Of a stretch of 64,000 nucleotides of DNA, positions 54,078 to 62,740 are shown piece after piece. Position numbers and translations under genes: made by a program. Every line of letters starts with the position of its first letter. Within the stretch, counting starts at the first letter, position 1. Origin of the DNA: an uncultured Paracoccaceae bacterium (GTDB lineage: Bacteria > Pseudomonadota > Alphaproteobacteria > Rhodobacterales > Rhodobacteraceae); contig CANKVU010000024.1 in assembly GCA_947487205.1 (NCBI GenBank), positions 1-64,000 of the forward strand, read 5' to 3'. The notes beneath the pieces were generated by a model. That model had not been told where the DNA came from. It saw only the letters and a program-made list of their open reading frames with translations, and ran no database searches.

Positions 54078-56741
54078 TCAGGCGCCCTCCCGCAGCACAC
54101 CCTTCTCGCCTGCGCGCAGCACCGAGCGATCCCGCGCGACGTGGTCCGCGAATTCCGCGATCTCCGCGTCCGTGATGTCGCGGCCGTACCATTGCGGCGC
54201 CGCCGGATCGAACCCGTGCTCGTCGGCCAGCTTCGAGATATGGTCCGCGTCCTCGACCGGTAGCCGCGATCCGATGCTGAAATCGCGCTCCTCCCGCGCC
54301 AGCGCCAGCAGCATCGTCTCGCCCAGGCATCCCCAGCACAGGTCGGTCGGCAGCGTCTGGAACGCCCCCAGATCGACGCCGAACGGCGGCGCCACCAGCC
54401 CGCCGTCGAAGACGAGCGCCCGGTTCGACGGGATCTCCGCCCGCGCGACGTTCGGCGGCCGCGCGATGTCGCAGACCAGCGTGCCGGGCCGGAGCGCCAG
54501 CGGGTCGATCACCGCCGTCTCCGAGCTCGTGGCGACGAACACGATGTCGGCCTGGGCCAGCGCCGCGTCGATCGGGGTCTTCCAGTTGACCGGCGCCGGG
54601 GACCCGGCGGCCTGCGCCGCGGCGGTGAAGCGCTGCGCCAGGCCCTTCAGCTCGCGGTTCGCGCCGACGCCGACGCGCCGCTTCATCCGCTCCACGGCGG
54701 CGCCCAGTTCGCCTTGCTCCGCGATCGTGTCCGCCGACCGCGACAGCAGCGTGTCATAGACCTCGTCGGCCACCCGCGACAGCAGGCTGGGGCTGAACGG
54801 GTTGGCGGCGTTGCCCACCAGGTTCAGCCGACCCACCCGGCGCCCGAGCATCAGCGCGGCGAGCCGCCCGATCGCGCCAGAGGCGCCGATCACGGCCACG
54901 TTCGCCGTCTCCAGCGGGCGATCGACGCGCGCCGCCATCTGCTCCACCGCCTTGACCGCGGAGACCGTGGTCAGCGTGTTGCCGCTGGTGATCGGCACGC
55001 CGCGCCCGGTGGCCGAATCGCCGCCGCGGGTCACGATCGAGGTGAAGGCGCCCAGCCCCACGCGGGACGCGTCGTTGCGCCCCGCCAGGTCGACGGCATC
55101 CTGGATCATCCCGACGGCGGCGCCGCGCCCGCCGCCCCGCATGTCGCCGGGCAGCATGGGCACCGACATGATCCAGCCCTCGGCATCGGCGCCGGATTTC
55201 GACGTGACCTTCGGCATGCGATGGGCAAAGCCCGGGCCGAACCGCTTGATCCATTCGCGCAGGTTGGCGAATTCCGCGTCGGTGAACTGCCTAAACGACG
55301 GGTCGGAGCGATAGATGTCCTCTTCCTCGGTATAGTGGATGAGGAAGCCGAACCGCCCCGGCTCGGCCGCGACGGGGGCCGGCGCGGCCGCCTCGGGGGC
55401 CGGGCGCAGGTCGTCCTCGTCCTCGGGGAGCGGCTTGGCGACCAGGTGGCGCACCATCGCGTAATAGTCGCGCCGGTCGATGATGTCGCAGACCGCGTCG
55501 AGCGCCGCCAGCGCCCGGTCGATCTCCTCCCGCCCGGCGATCAGGGTCGGCTGCAGGCGCAGCACGTGCGTCTCGTTGAAGAGCGGCGCGGTCAGGACGC
55601 CCTGCACGTTCATCAGGTAGGAGCTGACGAGCGGCGTCACGCCGCCGTTCAGGCTCGAAAAGGCCATGACGGCCGAATCGCGCCGCCCGTCGAAGGGCAG
55701 GAATTCCAGCCCCACCATGTAGCCGCGGCCGCGCACCTCGCGGATCACCTCGGGATAGCGCTGCCGCAGTGCCTCCAGCCCGGCCATCAGGTAGGCGCCG
55801 TTCTCGGCCACCTGGCGCACCAGCGCCTGGTCGTCGTCGAGCAGCATGTCGAGCGTCGCCAGCGCCACCCGGCAGGCCAGGTTGTTGTTCGCGAAGGTGG
55901 AGGAATGCAGCCGGCCGAACCGGTCGTCCCAGGCCGAGGGGCGCGCGATGCAGGCCCCGATCGGCACCATCCCGCCGCCGAGCGCCTTCGACAGCAGCAG
56001 CATGTCGGGCACCTCGGCCCCGTCGGAACAGGCGAACAGCTTGCCGGTCCGGCCCAGCCCGGTCTGGATCTCGTCGAGGATCGTCAACACGCCGTGCTCG
56101 CGGCACAGCGCGATCACCGCGTCGATATAGCCTTCGGGCGGTGTCACGACGCCGCCCTCGCCCTGGATCGGCTCGACGATGAACGCCGCGATGCGGCCGG
56201 TATCGGCCTCCAGCCGGTCGCGCAGCGCCTCCAGGTCGCCGTAGGGCACGTGGTCGAAGCCGGGCGCGGGCGCGGCGAAGCCTTCCTGGTAAAGCGGCTT
56301 GCCCGTCGCCGACAGGGCGCCCAGCGTCTTGCCGTGGAACCCGTTCCGGGTCGCCAGGATACCGCTCCGGCCGGTGCGCATGCGCGCCAGCTTGATCGCC
56401 GCCTCGACCGTCTCGGCGCCGCTATTGGCGAAGGTGGTGATCCCCAGATCGCCGGGCGTGACCTCCGCCAGCCGCGCGGCCAGGCGTTCGGCCTCGACTG
56501 GGCGCAGCGGCTGCACGAGCGAGGGCAGCTGCTCGGCCTGAGCCGCATTCAGCGCCGCCCAGATCTGCGGCGGATTGTGCCCGAAGGGCAGCGCGCCGTA
56601 CTGGGCGAGGAAATCGAGATATTCGCGTCCCTCCTCGTCGAAGAGACGGAACCCGGAGGCGCGAACCATCTTCGCCTCGAGCGCGAAGGTCCGCAACAGA
56701 TCTGCACGAGCTGGATTTAGAGCCGCCATGATATGTCCCAT
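54078..56741 (-). CDS. class III aminotransferase fused to an acyl-ACP-reductase-like (AAR) domain
   Basis: An 887-residue two-domain protein. Residues about 1-430 are a PLP class III aminotransferase: ANSGAETVEAAIKLAR, the Asp in ILDEIQTGLGRTG (223) and Schiff-base Lys252 (LLLSKALGGG). After an acidic Ala/Pro linker (438-462), residues 463-860 resemble cyanobacterial long-chain acyl-ACP reductase. The start is FGFLIHYTEEED, then LGAFTSIV, SGNTLTT, a Rossmann motif VIGASGAIG (617-625), FDGGLVAPPFGVDL, and Cys805 in GCLGETML. The last aligns with the cyanobacterial catalytic Cys in ACFAEAML. A thioester-to-aldehyde reduction followed by amination is the natural inference. ATG 56741 or 56729 could be the start; neither has a strong ribosome site. 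Monocistronic. Confidence 0.82.
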   Translation of the reverse strand: MGHIMAALNPARADLLRTFALEAKMVRASGFRLFDEEGREYLDFLAQYGALPFGHNPPQIWAALNAAQAEQLPSLVQPLRPVEAERLAARLAEVTPGDLGITTFANSGAETVEAAIKLARMRTGRSGILATRNGFHGKTLGALSATGKPLYQEGFAAPAPGFDHVPYGDLEALRDRLEADTGRIAAFIVEPIQGEGGVVTPPEGYIDAVIALCREHGVLTILDEIQTGLGRTGKLFACSDGAEVPDMLLLSKALGGGMVPIGACIARPSAWDDRFGRLHSSTFANNNLACRVALATLDMLLDDDQALVRQVAENGAYLMAGLEALRQRYPEVIREVRGRGYMVGLEFLPFDGRRDSAVMAFSSLNGGVTPLVSSYLMNVQGVLTAPLFNETHVLRLQPTLIAGREEIDRALAALDAVCDIIDRRDYYAMVRHLVAKPLPEDEDDLRPAPEAAAPAPVAAEPGRFGFLIHYTEEEDIYRSDPSFRQFTDAEFANLREWIKRFGPGFAHRMPKVTSKSGADAEGWIMSVPMLPGDMRGGGRGAAVGMIQDAVDLAGRNDASRVGLGAFTSIVTRGGDSATGRGVPITSGNTLTTVSAVKAVEQMAARVDRPLETANVAVIGASGAIGRLAALMLGRRVGRLNLVGNAANPFSPSLLSRVADEVYDTLLSRSADTIAEQGELGAAVERMKRRVGVGANRELKGLAQRFTAAAQAAGSPAPVNWKTPIDAALAQADIVFVATSSETAVIDPLALRPGTLVCDIARPPNVARAEIPSNRALVFDGGLVAPPFGVDLGAFQTLPTDLCWGCLGETMLLALAREERDFSIGSRLPVEDADHISKLADEHGFDPAAPQWYGRDITDAEIAEFADHVARDRSVLRAGEKGVLREGA

Positions 56742-57342
56742 GATGCGAGGAAAGTCCCTGCTTTCGGATGGTCGAGACCGGTGTTTCCCCGAGGTAAGCG
56801 GCTTTTATTAAAATTTTCTTCGCGCGCTTGCCCAGGATTCGACACCGACGATCCCGCTACCCCCGCCCGCGCGGGAACTGCTCTCCCGCGCCTGACGTTA
56901 TCGCCTGGACCGCTCGGGACTGTCTGTCCCCCAGCGCGCGATGGCGCAACGACCGGGCGCGATTTGCCCCGATCTCGGCGAAGCTTCGCGTGGTGACACC
57001 GGGTTGCAGCAAGAATCTGCCGGAACGTCAGCTTCGCTGCTGCGACTTTTGACCCCCCGGCGCCAATGTGCTGGCGAGTGTCGCCCCCGACCTGCGCGCA
57101 TGAGGCGAGGGTCGCGCGCCCGCGCCGACTCGGCCCGGACCAGGGGCGTCGTGATCCATCAGCGCCCGCGCCCTCTTGGCGGGGATGCGCGCCCACCGCC
57201 ACCGATTCGTCCGGCGGCGGGGTTCGCGGCGCCGCGGCACCACCCCGATGCCACCCCGATCTTGACAACATCGTCCCGGCCCGCTCCAGACGGGGGGCGG
57301 TCTCCGCGATCCACGCCAGCCCAGACGGATTTTTTTACCCGC
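56742..57342. other. 600-base divergent intergenic region
   Basis: No gene recognised. It separates the minus-strand fusion gene from the plus-strand antiporter. An AT-rich run at 56803-56823 (AAGCGGCTTTTATTAAAATT) is a likely promoter core for the fusion gene, and a run of seven T lies at 57330-57336 just before the antiporter start. The long plus-strand frame through here is arginine/proline-rich and non-coding in character. Confidence 0.5.
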
Positions 57343-59844
57343 GTGAGCATCGTCTTCATCACCACCGTCGTCGCGGCGCTGTTTCTCGCCATCGGCGTGG
57401 CCGAGCCGGCGGCGGCACGCCTGCGCCTGCCCTACAGCGTGATGCTGGCGCTCCTGGGCACGCTGATCGGCATCGGCGCCGGCTTCTTTCTCGCCACCGA
57501 ACTGACCGACGCGCTCAACCCGGTGGCCGAGGCGATCCTGGGCCTGCCGATCCGGTCCAACGTCTTCCTCTACGTGTTCCTGCCGACGCTCCTGTTCCAG
57601 GCGGCGCTGGGGGTGAACATCCGGCGGATGCTCGACGATTGGGTGCCGATCCTGGTCCTGGCGGTGATCGCGGTCCTGTTCTCGACCTTCGCCGTGGGCG
57701 CGGCGCTCGAATGGGCGAGCGGCCTGCCGCTCGCCGCCTGCCTGCTGGTGGGGGCCATCGTCTCCACCACCGACCCCTCCGCCGTGGTCGGGATCTTCCG
57801 GTCGATCTCGGCGCCGCGCCGGCTGGTCCGGATCATCGAGGGCGAGAGCCTGCTGAACGACGCCGCCGCCATCGCCCTCTTCGGCCTCTTCATCGGCTTC
57901 GTCAGCCGGGGCGTGCCCGACCCGGGGCTCGGCGACGCGATCGGCCGCTTCCCGGTCCTGGTCGCGGGCGGGATTCTCACCGGCTGGATCTCGGGCCGTG
58001 TCGCGGTCGGGCTGATGATGGTCAGCCGCCGGTTCGAACTGGCGACGATCACCATCTCGGTGTCGCTGCCCTACCTCGCCTATATCGGCGCCGAACAGAT
58101 CGTCGGCGCCTCGGGCGTCATCGCCGTCGTGGCGGCGGGGGTGACGCTGAACCTCGCCGGGCCGGGGCGGCTGACGCCGTCGGTCTGGAACAACCTGCGC
58201 GATGTCTGGACGCTCCTGGCGCATTGGGCGGGGGCGCTCCTGTTCATCATCGCCGCGCTGCTCATCCCCCGCCTCCTGCAGGAGCTTCGCCTGACCGACC
58301 TCGCCCTGATCGGCGTCGTCACCACCGCCGCGCTGGCGGCGCGCGCGGTGATCCTCTACGGCCTGCTGCCGCTCCTGGCCCGCGCGCGGCTCTCGCCGGT
58401 GGTCGAACGGCCCTACCGCACCGCCATCCTCTGGGGCGGGCTGCGCGGCGCGGTGACGCTCGCCCTGGCGCTCGCGGTGACCGAAAGCCGCCTCGTCCCG
58501 ATGGAGGTCAAGCGCCTCGTCGGCATCCTGGCCACCGGCTTCACCCTCTTCACGCTGATCGTCCAGGGCACGACGCTGCGCTGGGTGATCGAGCGGCTCG
58601 GCCTGGCCGAGCTCTCGCCGCTCGACGCCGCGCTCTCCAAGCAGGTCATCGCGATCTCGCTCCAGACCGTCCGCGAGGAGGTGGCCGAGGCGACCGAAAC
58701 CTACGATCTCGGCCACGAGGTCGTCCGCTCCGAGGCCAAGCAGTTCGGCGAACGGCTGGAATCGGCGGTGAAGGCGGCCGAGGATGCCTCCGAGATCCTG
58801 GAGCGCGACCGCGTGACGCTCGGCCTCCTGGCGCTCGCGGGGGCCGAGCGCGAGCTGATCCTGGAGCGCATCCGCGACCGCCTGATCTCGTCGCGCCGCT
58901 CCGAGCAGGCGCTGGCCGACGCCGACCGCATGATCGAGGCGACGCGCACGCATGGGCGGCACGGCTATCGCCGCGCGGCGCGCGCCAGCACCGCCTATTC
59001 CCGCGGCTTCTTCGCCGCGGTCTTTCTGCACCGGCGGCTGCGGATCTCGTCCCCGCTCGCCCACCGCACCGCCAACCGGTTCGAGCGGCTGCTGCTGCAG
59101 CGGCTGATCCTGCAGGACCTCGAAGGGTTCACCGGCAGCCGCATCCGCCGCATCCACGGACGCCGCGTGGCCGAGATCCTGACCGAACTGCTCGAACGCC
59201 GCAAGGAGGCGGTCGATTCGGCCATGGAGGGGCTGCGCCTGCAATATCCGGGCTATGCCGAGAAGCTCGAGCGACGCTTCATCCGCCGCACCGCGCTGCG
59301 CCTCGAGGAGCGCGAATACGAGGCCATGCGCGAGGACGGGCTGATCGGCGCCGAACTGCACCAGTCGCTCCTGCGCGACCTCGCCCGCCGCCGCGCCGAG
59401 GCCGAGAAGCGCCCGCCCCTCGACATGGCCGTCCAGCGCTCCGAGGTCGTGCGGCAATTCCCCCTTTTCAAGGACATGGACCCGAAGGCGCTGCGGCGCC
59501 TCGAACGCGCGCTCGTCACCCGCTACGCCAATGCCGGCGAGGTCATCGTGCCGCGCGACGGGCGAACGGGCGGCGTCTACTTCATCGCCTCCGGCGCGGT
59601 GGAGCTGCGGGCCGCCGGCCAGACCTGGCGCCTCGGCCGGGGCGAGATGTTCGGCCACCTGGCGCTGCTCCTGCGGACCGCGCGGCGCACCGAGGTGACC
59701 GCCATCGCCCCCTCGACCTTCCTGCTTCTCGACGAGCGGGTCTATCTGCGCCTGGTGGCCGAGCATCCCTCGATCCAGAACGCGGCGCGCGACAGCGCGC
59801 TCCGGCGCGGCATCGCCCCCGAACGGCTCGACCTGAAGGCCTGA
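57343..59844 (+). CDS. CPA1-type Na+/H+ antiporter with cyclic-nucleotide-binding domain
   Basis: This 833-residue protein has an N-terminal NhaP/CPA1 antiporter (about 1-415, 12-13 helices) with STTDPSAVVG and GESLLNDAAAIALFG. The middle is a long charged helical cytoplasmic region (420-700), and a C-terminal cNMP-binding domain follows (about 710-815, FPLFKDMDPKALRRLERAL, then GVYFIASGAVELR). The architecture recalls SOS1-like sodium exporters. Whether it binds cyclic nucleotide is unknown; the classic phosphate-cassette arginine is not obvious (RGEMFGHLALLL). GTG 57343 is chosen because the first membrane helix starts immediately; no ribosome site is seen, so the start is tentative. Confidence 0.85.
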   Translation: MSIVFITTVVAALFLAIGVAEPAAARLRLPYSVMLALLGTLIGIGAGFFLATELTDALNPVAEAILGLPIRSNVFLYVFLPTLLFQAALGVNIRRMLDDWVPILVLAVIAVLFSTFAVGAALEWASGLPLAACLLVGAIVSTTDPSAVVGIFRSISAPRRLVRIIEGESLLNDAAAIALFGLFIGFVSRGVPDPGLGDAIGRFPVLVAGGILTGWISGRVAVGLMMVSRRFELATITISVSLPYLAYIGAEQIVGASGVIAVVAAGVTLNLAGPGRLTPSVWNNLRDVWTLLAHWAGALLFIIAALLIPRLLQELRLTDLALIGVVTTAALAARAVILYGLLPLLARARLSPVVERPYRTAILWGGLRGAVTLALALAVTESRLVPMEVKRLVGILATGFTLFTLIVQGTTLRWVIERLGLAELSPLDAALSKQVIAISLQTVREEVAEATETYDLGHEVVRSEAKQFGERLESAVKAAEDASEILERDRVTLGLLALAGAERELILERIRDRLISSRRSEQALADADRMIEATRTHGRHGYRRAARASTAYSRGFFAAVFLHRRLRISSPLAHRTANRFERLLLQRLILQDLEGFTGSRIRRIHGRRVAEILTELLERRKEAVDSAMEGLRLQYPGYAEKLERRFIRRTALRLEEREYEAMREDGLIGAELHQSLLRDLARRRAEAEKRPPLDMAVQRSEVVRQFPLFKDMDPKALRRLERALVTRYANAGEVIVPRDGRTGGVYFIASGAVELRAAGQTWRLGRGEMFGHLALLLRTARRTEVTAIAPSTFLLLDERVYLRLVAEHPSIQNAARDSALRRGIAPERLDLKA

Positions 59845-59930
59845 ACGGCCGCTCTCCACACGCGATGCGCGCAGAAGGGTTGCATTTCGCGTGCCGCTCC
59901 GCATCCTCGGGCGGGGGACAGGATCAAGCG

Positions 59931-60842
59931 ATGACACGCGACAAGCTCGGCATGGCGCTGGAGGCAATTCGCAGCGCGGCACTCGATCCACGCGCCTGGC
60001 CGCGCGTGCAATCCACTACCGAAGTGCTGTTCGACGCGACCGGTTCCCAGCTCGCCGTCGTGGACCACGAGGACGGCAACCGCTTCACCAGCCGCACCTC
60101 GGTCATTCCCGAGATCGACCGGGACATGGCCAGGATGGCTCCCACCTCGGAACCGGTCCAATGGTCGGCCGAGCGTCCGCATTGGCGCCGCTTCGTGGAT
60201 TACGACTATATCGACGAGGCCGGCATGCGCAGAAGCGCGTTCTACGCCAACAATGCCCGCTACGACGTGACCTACCGAATGGGCCTGCGCCTGATCGACC
60301 AGCCGCGCAAGTCCACCGCCATCGTGTGGTTCTGGCCGCGCAGCGCCGGCCATGTCCAGGCGCTCCAGATCCGCCTGCTGGAGGCGATCCGCCAGCCGCT
60401 CATGGTCGCCGCGGGCATCGCCGAGATGGCCGCCAGCGACGTCTCCCGCCACGGCGACATACTCGAGGGTCTCTCCGCGCCCGCCCTGCTGGCGCTGCCG
60501 GACGGAACCTTCCTCGCCGCCAACGGCCCGGGAAACGCCGCGCTCGTGGCGCGCGACGGGATCGAGCTGGAGGATGGCCGCGTGGTGGCCTGCTGGCGGC
60601 GGGGGCGTGCGGCCCTCGCGCGGATCCTGGCCGATGCGCCGCGGGACCCCGATCCGAGCCAGCCGCGGCCCGCCCATGCGATCCTGCCCCGTCCCGGCAT
60701 GCACAGGCCGGCCGTCTTCGCCGCGATGCCGCTCGCCCGGCGGCACCATTTCGTGCACGGCACCGACACGATCGTTCTCCTGGTGATGACGAACGCCGCG
60801 ACCACGGCGCAAGCGCTGCCCGTGGGCGTGCAGATCCCCTGA
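59931..60842 (+). CDS. LuxR-type regulator sensor region without HTH
   Basis: A 303-residue cytoplasmic protein. The N-terminal half (RDKLGMALEAIRSAALDPRA, then QLAVVDHEDG, RRSAFYANNARYDVTYRMGL) resembles sensor regions of Rhodobacterales LuxR-family regulators. The second half has a PAS-like segment (LLALPDGTFLAANGPGNAAL). In those relatives a LuxR HTH follows; here the frame stops at VGVQIP and only 27 bases remain before the convergent gene, so no HTH is encoded. It may be a truncated regulator or a partner protein that modulates a full-length one. I could not find the HTH in another frame nearby. Confidence 0.6.
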   Translation: MTRDKLGMALEAIRSAALDPRAWPRVQSTTEVLFDATGSQLAVVDHEDGNRFTSRTSVIPEIDRDMARMAPTSEPVQWSAERPHWRRFVDYDYIDEAGMRRSAFYANNARYDVTYRMGLRLIDQPRKSTAIVWFWPRSAGHVQALQIRLLEAIRQPLMVAAGIAEMAASDVSRHGDILEGLSAPALLALPDGTFLAANGPGNAALVARDGIELEDGRVVACWRRGRAALARILADAPRDPDPSQPRPAHAILPRPGMHRPAVFAAMPLARRHHFVHGTDTIVLLVMTNAATTAQALPVGVQIP

Positions 60843-60853
60843 GCCGAACGCCA

Positions 60854-60867
60854 GGCCCGGTCGGGCC
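60854..60867. terminator. short hairpin between convergent genes
   Basis: GGCCCG / CGGGCC with a two-base loop in the 27-base gap between the convergent regulator-like gene and the periplasmic protein gene. No T-run. It could be a bidirectional terminator or chance in GC-rich DNA. Confidence 0.3.
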
Positions 60868-60869
60868 GG

Positions 60870-61310
60870 TCAGCGGACCGAGATCTCGACGCGCTGGCTC
60901 TCGCCCTCGGACCCGGGAATGCGGAGGAAATACTGTCCCGGCTTGATGGCGATGAACTCGATCTCCATCGTGCCGGCCTGGTCGAACTCAACCGATTCGA
61001 GGCCGAAGGGACGCACTTCCAGCCCGTTGATGACGACCTCGTTCACCCAGATGTTGCGAAAGAACCCCGACCCTTCCAGCGCCAGCTCGGCCGATCCGTC
61101 GGCCTCGATCTCCAGCTCGTAGAGCTTGCCGGATTCGAGCTCGATCGCCCCCTCCGCGACGGGCTGCCCCGAGGCGAGCGTCAGCGTCGGCAGCTCCTCG
61201 CCCTGGTTCTCGTTCGACAGGATCCCGGCGAAGCCGAAATCGTGGGCCTGCGCGGCGGGCGCGGCGGCCAGGGCCGCCAGCGCGGCGAGCGTGCCGAAAA
61301 CATGTCTCAC
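60870..61310 (-). CDS. small periplasmic beta-rich protein (cupredoxin-like fold, no copper ligands)
   Basis: This 146-residue exported protein has a signal peptide (RHVFGTLAALAALAAAPAAQ) cleaved near AQA at about residue 22. The mature part is beta-rich, with YELEIEADGSAELAL, FFRNIWVNEVVING, IKPGQYFLRIPGSEG and a basic end. The order of strands recalls cupredoxin-like domains, but there is no cysteine, and the only histidine after the signal is at its edge, so copper binding of the usual kind is unlikely. It starts with GTG 61310; AAGGGA is eight bases upstream. Function unknown. Confidence 0.7.
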   Translation of the reverse strand: MRHVFGTLAALAALAAAPAAQAHDFGFAGILSNENQGEELPTLTLASGQPVAEGAIELESGKLYELEIEADGSAELALEGSGFFRNIWVNEVVINGLEVRPFGLESVEFDQAGTMEIEFIAIKPGQYFLRIPGSEGESQRVEISVR

Positions 61311-61860
61311 GGGGATCGTCCCTTTCGTCTTGCCGTCCTGTAACGCGCCGCCCCGGCCCCTTGCGACGGGGGGCGCGCCGCGCGCATCGCCTCTGGTGGC
61401 GATCAGGTTAGCGCGCGGTCGGGGCGAAGGCCAGTTGCCAACTCCGCCCCGGCCATGCCCCGATCCCGGCACGGCGCCCCCCCGACTTTCAACCTTTTCT
61501 TGAAACAGCCTCGCGACCGGGCCCGTTTCCTCCGGGCGCCGTTTCCGCTCCTGTGGTCCCGGCACGTCCCGACCGGCCAGGAGGGCCGCATGACAGACCG
61601 CTTCGCCGTCCCGCCCCCCGCACCGCCCGGACACGGGCTGCCCGTCCGCGCGGCAGGTCGCGGCGCGATGCCCAACGGATCGGCAGCCGGCCCCCGCCTC
61701 CCGGCGCCCCGGCGCGGTCCCGCCGGGACACGGGCCCGCATCCGCGTCCATGCTGGCCGCCGATGCCAGCCGAACCGCGAGGGCGCCGGGATGACACGAT
61801 CTCCTTGCCGGATGGGGGCTCCCTGCCGGATGGGGGCGCGGCGCCGCGCGGGGCCGGGCC
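61311..61860. other. 550-base intergenic region
   Basis: Upstream region of the divergent periplasmic protein gene and of xdhC. No gene recognised; open frames are arginine/proline-rich. Just before xdhC a 14-base sequence, TGCCGGATGGGGGC, is repeated at 61806-61819 and 61824-61837 (period 18). Confidence 0.5.
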
Positions 61861-62682
61861 GTGGCTGACCCCCTCGCCGCCTTCCTCGACCGCCACGGCG
61901 CGGTCGTGCGGGTCCGGATCCTGCGGGTGCGCGGCTCCTCCCCCCGCGCGGCGGGGACCGAGATGGCCGTGGCGCGGGACGCGGTCCACGGCACGATCGG
62001 CGGCGGGCAGTTCGAATACATGGCGATCGACGCGGCCCGGGCGCTGATCGCCTCGGGCGGCGTCTCGCGGCTTCTCGACATCCCCCTCGGCCCCGAGATC
62101 GGGCAATGCTGCGGCGGACGGGTGGAGGTCGCGCTCGACCTCATGGACCGCGCGCACCGCGCCGCGGCGCTCGACCGCGCCGCCGCCGAGCGGATGGCCC
62201 GGCCCGCGATCGTGGTCCTCGGCGCCGGCCATGTGGGCCGCGCGCTGGCCGGCTGCCTCGCGCTCCTGCCGGTCCGGACGCGGCTCGTCGACCAGCGCGC
62301 GGGCGAACTCGCCCGGGCGACGCCCGCCGTCTCGCGGTGCCACACCCCCCTGCCCGAGGCCGAGATCCGCGCCGCGCCGCCCGGCGCGGCCTTCATCGTG
62401 CTGACGCATGACCACGCGCTCGACTTCCTGCTGGCGGCCGAGGCCCTGTCGCGCCCCGACGCCGCCTATGTCGGGCTCATCGGCTCGGCCACGAAGCGCG
62501 CCCGCTTCCGTGCCTGGGCGGCGCGCGCCCATCCCGGCCTCGACACCGCCCGGCTGACCTGCCCGATCGGCGCGGCGGGGGGCGCGGACAAGCGCCCCGA
62601 GGTCATCGCCGCCTTCGCCGCGGCCGAGATCATGGCCGCCCTCGCCCCCGCGCCCGCCCCGGCGGCGGCTCCCCGCATCTGA
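61861..62682 (+). CDS. xdhC: xanthine dehydrogenase accessory protein XdhC
   Basis: This 273-residue maturation factor inserts the sulfurated molybdenum cofactor into xanthine dehydrogenase. An N-terminal XdhC/CoxI domain (VRGSSPRAAGTEMAV, then GTIGGGQFEYMAI and GQCCGGRVEVAL) is followed by a Rossmann domain (VVLGAGHVGRALAG, then FIVLTHDHALDF and YVGLIGSATKRARF). GTG start at 61861. The enzyme genes xdhA and xdhB, which usually come directly before it, are not in the 550 bases upstream. The downstream permease-like gene suggests a purine-use context. Confidence 0.9.
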   Translation: MADPLAAFLDRHGAVVRVRILRVRGSSPRAAGTEMAVARDAVHGTIGGGQFEYMAIDAARALIASGGVSRLLDIPLGPEIGQCCGGRVEVALDLMDRAHRAAALDRAAAERMARPAIVVLGAGHVGRALAGCLALLPVRTRLVDQRAGELARATPAVSRCHTPLPEAEIRAAPPGAAFIVLTHDHALDFLLAAEALSRPDAAYVGLIGSATKRARFRAWAARAHPGLDTARLTCPIGAAGGADKRPEVIAAFAAAEIMAALAPAPAPAAAPRI

Positions 62683-62689
62683 GGTCCGG

Positions 62690-62705
62690 GCCCCCGCGCG
62701 GGGGC
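62690..62705 (+). terminator. hairpin between xdhC and the permease
   Basis: GCCCCC / GGGGGC with a GCGC loop eight bases after the xdhC stop. No T-tail. It could limit read-through into the downstream permease, or be chance in GC-rich DNA. Confidence 0.25.
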
Positions 62706-62740
62706 GGCCCGGCCGCACGGACATCGGAGGTTTCGCGGAC

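Noticed and set aside
57028-59991. 987-codon minus-strand frame opposite the antiporter
   Set aside because: Low-complexity shadow composition (Gln/Asp/Arg/His-rich). The plus strand has an obvious antiporter with membrane helices and family motifs.
61806-61837. Two copies of a 14-base repeat before xdhC
   Set aside because: Only two copies in GC-rich non-coding DNA; noted in the intergenic entry but too little to call a regulatory or CRISPR-like element.
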